A stretch of 64,000 nt of DNA, taken from positions 1,766,617 through 1,830,616 of the forward strand of contig BSQZ01000070.1 in NCBI GenBank assembly GCA_033239005.1. Reading direction: 5' to 3'. The notes under the pieces are model-generated. The model had not been told where the DNA came from. It did not search any database and was given only the letters and a program-made list of their open reading frames with translations. Made by a program: the position numbers and the translations under genes. Source of the DNA: Lamellibrachia satsuma. Lineage: Eukaryota > Annelida > Polychaeta > Sabellida > Siboglinidae. Numbering within the stretch: the first letter of the stretch is position 1; each line of letters opens with the position of its first letter. Positions 62,325 to 64,000 of the stretch are shown here, one piece after another.

Positions 62325-64000
62325 GATGCTTCTGGTGTTGGCCAAAGTAGCAAGGACGGTTGGGCAGTTCTCAGAATGGGTAGCCAGGTTGTCTTCTTCA
62401 GTCTAAGGGACAGAAATAACACCTTGTTAGAAGGGACGAGTCATATTTAGATATATTGATATTTTGAACAAGCTAAAAAATGTGTTTGTTGGTGTTGAGT
62501 TGCATAAACAAGATGATATTGTAAACGCCACAATGCAGCTAAACAAGACAAACAAGTACACAGTACACACAAGTGACAAAACTAGAAGTGTCATATCCCG
62601 GTTCAGCTGACGGTATTTTCTCATTGTTGTCAGTATAAAAGGAGCTGGTTGCCTTGGTAATCACGTCTTTGTTGATAAACATTCTTTTATGCAAAGGTTG
62701 ACTCTGGCGATTTATCTTAACATTTGTCATAAAGTCTGTTGCCCTCATTTACTTTATGACTACTTTTCTTAGAAAAGCAGACATATTAGATGTAGCCACT
62801 GAAGTCCCTGAATGGGATACTGGCTTGAAGTCAAAAGTCAACACAGCAGAACACAATGGAATGACACATTTTCCCAGAGAGGCCGCTATTTCTGCGTTGA
62901 CCTTCACGCATCAGTGACCACATGGTAAGTAAATGTCTTACGCCAATTGTCGGTTTCCACACAAGTCATAGACATTCTGCTCGTCTGCGTGCTTCATAAA
63001 TGTGCAATTTGAGGTGCCTATTTTACCAAACACAGCGCCGGATAACACGATATGGCTGAACAAATCTCCATATCATTTTACGTCGCCACACAAATAATAG
63101 CCGTGTACGACAACGCTTTTTAACCTGTTTATCTTTTCAAGAAAATATTGGCCACGTCTGCATGCTACGCCTGGACCCGCTCGTGCAAACAAGCATAATT
63201 TATTATGATAAGATGAAAAACTAGTTCCCATTTCAGTTAGTGACGTGAAACATGATACATAAACTTGGGGGCTGTATGTAATTATATGTGACACCAGTGG
63301 ACGTTATCTTGGTCAAGAATCAAAAAGTTCCGTTTGAGGCTACATCATCAACGTACGCGCAAAACAAAATACGAAGTGGCACATTCGATATGCGACCCGA
63401 AAAAGCTGTTTGCACCTAACAAAAGGCACGGTAATGGCAAACACAAAACGATACACGGTCATTACGATCGTAATCACCGGTCCGAGCACGACAATGGTCC
63501 GACGAAAGTCTGAGTGGCACTGCTTTTCGATAGTGTTTCCGTGACAATGTTGGAAGTCGACCATGACGAGACAGCACCTGTCAAACAGTTGACGCATCAT
63601 TGTCAATCCCTGCGGCTATGGGCAGGCACACCTGTCTGTCTTTTAGGGTGACGGCAATCAGAGTGACAACACCCAGGCGGTCGCTTGGTGACAATTTATC
63701 CACAGACACTGTTGTCACGATTTGGAAGCAAGGACATGCAAGGAATGTCACAATAATGAACTGTTTCCAATTAATTGCTGTCTTGCATGTCTACAGAATG
63801 ATCTTTTATTAAGCATTTTTGACGGATGGATGGATGTTGAATGACAACTTATAACAACTTGCATAGCTTTTTATTTACTGAATTTAAATACTAGGATTTT
63901 TGAACACGCAAATCTTTCACTAGATTACTCACTATAAATTTATTTAATTATTTGTAACTGTTATTTTATTAACAGAAGATAGGTCACATACCTCATAACA

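Larger units (their letters stand above)
60895..64000. other. Right end, CpG-poor then CpG-rich, no confirmed gene
   Basis: CpG-poor to about 62750, then CpG-rich. It includes two small tandem duplications (61653-61746, 62262-62324). A weak minus-strand exon candidate at 62301-62402 is described in the findings. Other frames are short and unrecognised. Confidence 0.4.

Noticed and set aside
62880..62940. Possible first exon with ATG directly before GTAAGT (62930-62936)
   Set aside because: A good donor and start context, but no coding sequence can be read from a single codon and no next exon is recognised.

Overview
The window is animal nuclear DNA. Only one gene can be recognised with confidence: the 3' part of a SoxE-type (Sox8/9/10 group) transcription factor on the + strand. 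Three coding exons (16662-16863, 17436-17601, 18772-19553) join in phase. They carry the second half of the HMG box, the SoxE motif GPPTPPTTPK, the motif EFDQYLPPNGH, a glutamine-rich C-terminal region, a stop codon and a poly(A) signal at 19719-19724. The first exon (N-terminus, dimerisation region, first half of the HMG box) was not found, so intron 1 probably reaches beyond the left edge.

The split gene, the LINE fragments, tRNA-derived SINEs, hAT-type elements, and the mix of CpG-rich with one apparently CpG-poor stretch fit an invertebrate bilaterian. A marine lophotrochozoan or similar animal is my guess, not a result.

Layout. 1-16.5 kb: intergenic or SoxE intron 1, with a near-perfect 95-nt hairpin (179-273), a 48-bp minisatellite (2382-3459), a 54-bp triplication, a 64-bp minisatellite (13587-14215), a deleted transposon copy and long (TA)n and (CA)n tracts. 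16.5-19.7 kb: SoxE exons and introns. 19.7-31.6 kb: gene desert with (GCT)63, a 592-bp hAT-like element, a LINE fragment between two (TA)n arrays, a 27-bp minisatellite, a SINE and (AGT)77. 31.6-43 kb: AT-rich desert with a compact hairpin, a decayed L2-like LINE end, a 389-bp hAT element with an 8-bp target duplication, a 502-bp TIR element and a 441-bp MITE. 44-48.4 kb: four different minisatellites close together. 48.6-53.3 kb: a second copy of the SINE, the longest (TA)n tract and another LINE fragment. 53.7-57.3 kb: CpG-rich DNA without a recognised gene. 57.6-62.7 kb: visibly CpG-poor DNA with a second long hairpin (60796-60894) and two weak exon candidates; this could be the methylated body of an unseen gene.

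There is no operon or pathway. The main interest is the SoxE gene structure, three foldbacks that could be small-RNA precursors or foldback elements, and the density of tandem repeats and non-autonomous transposons. Most long open frames here are by-products of microsatellites and minisatellites and are not annotated as genes.
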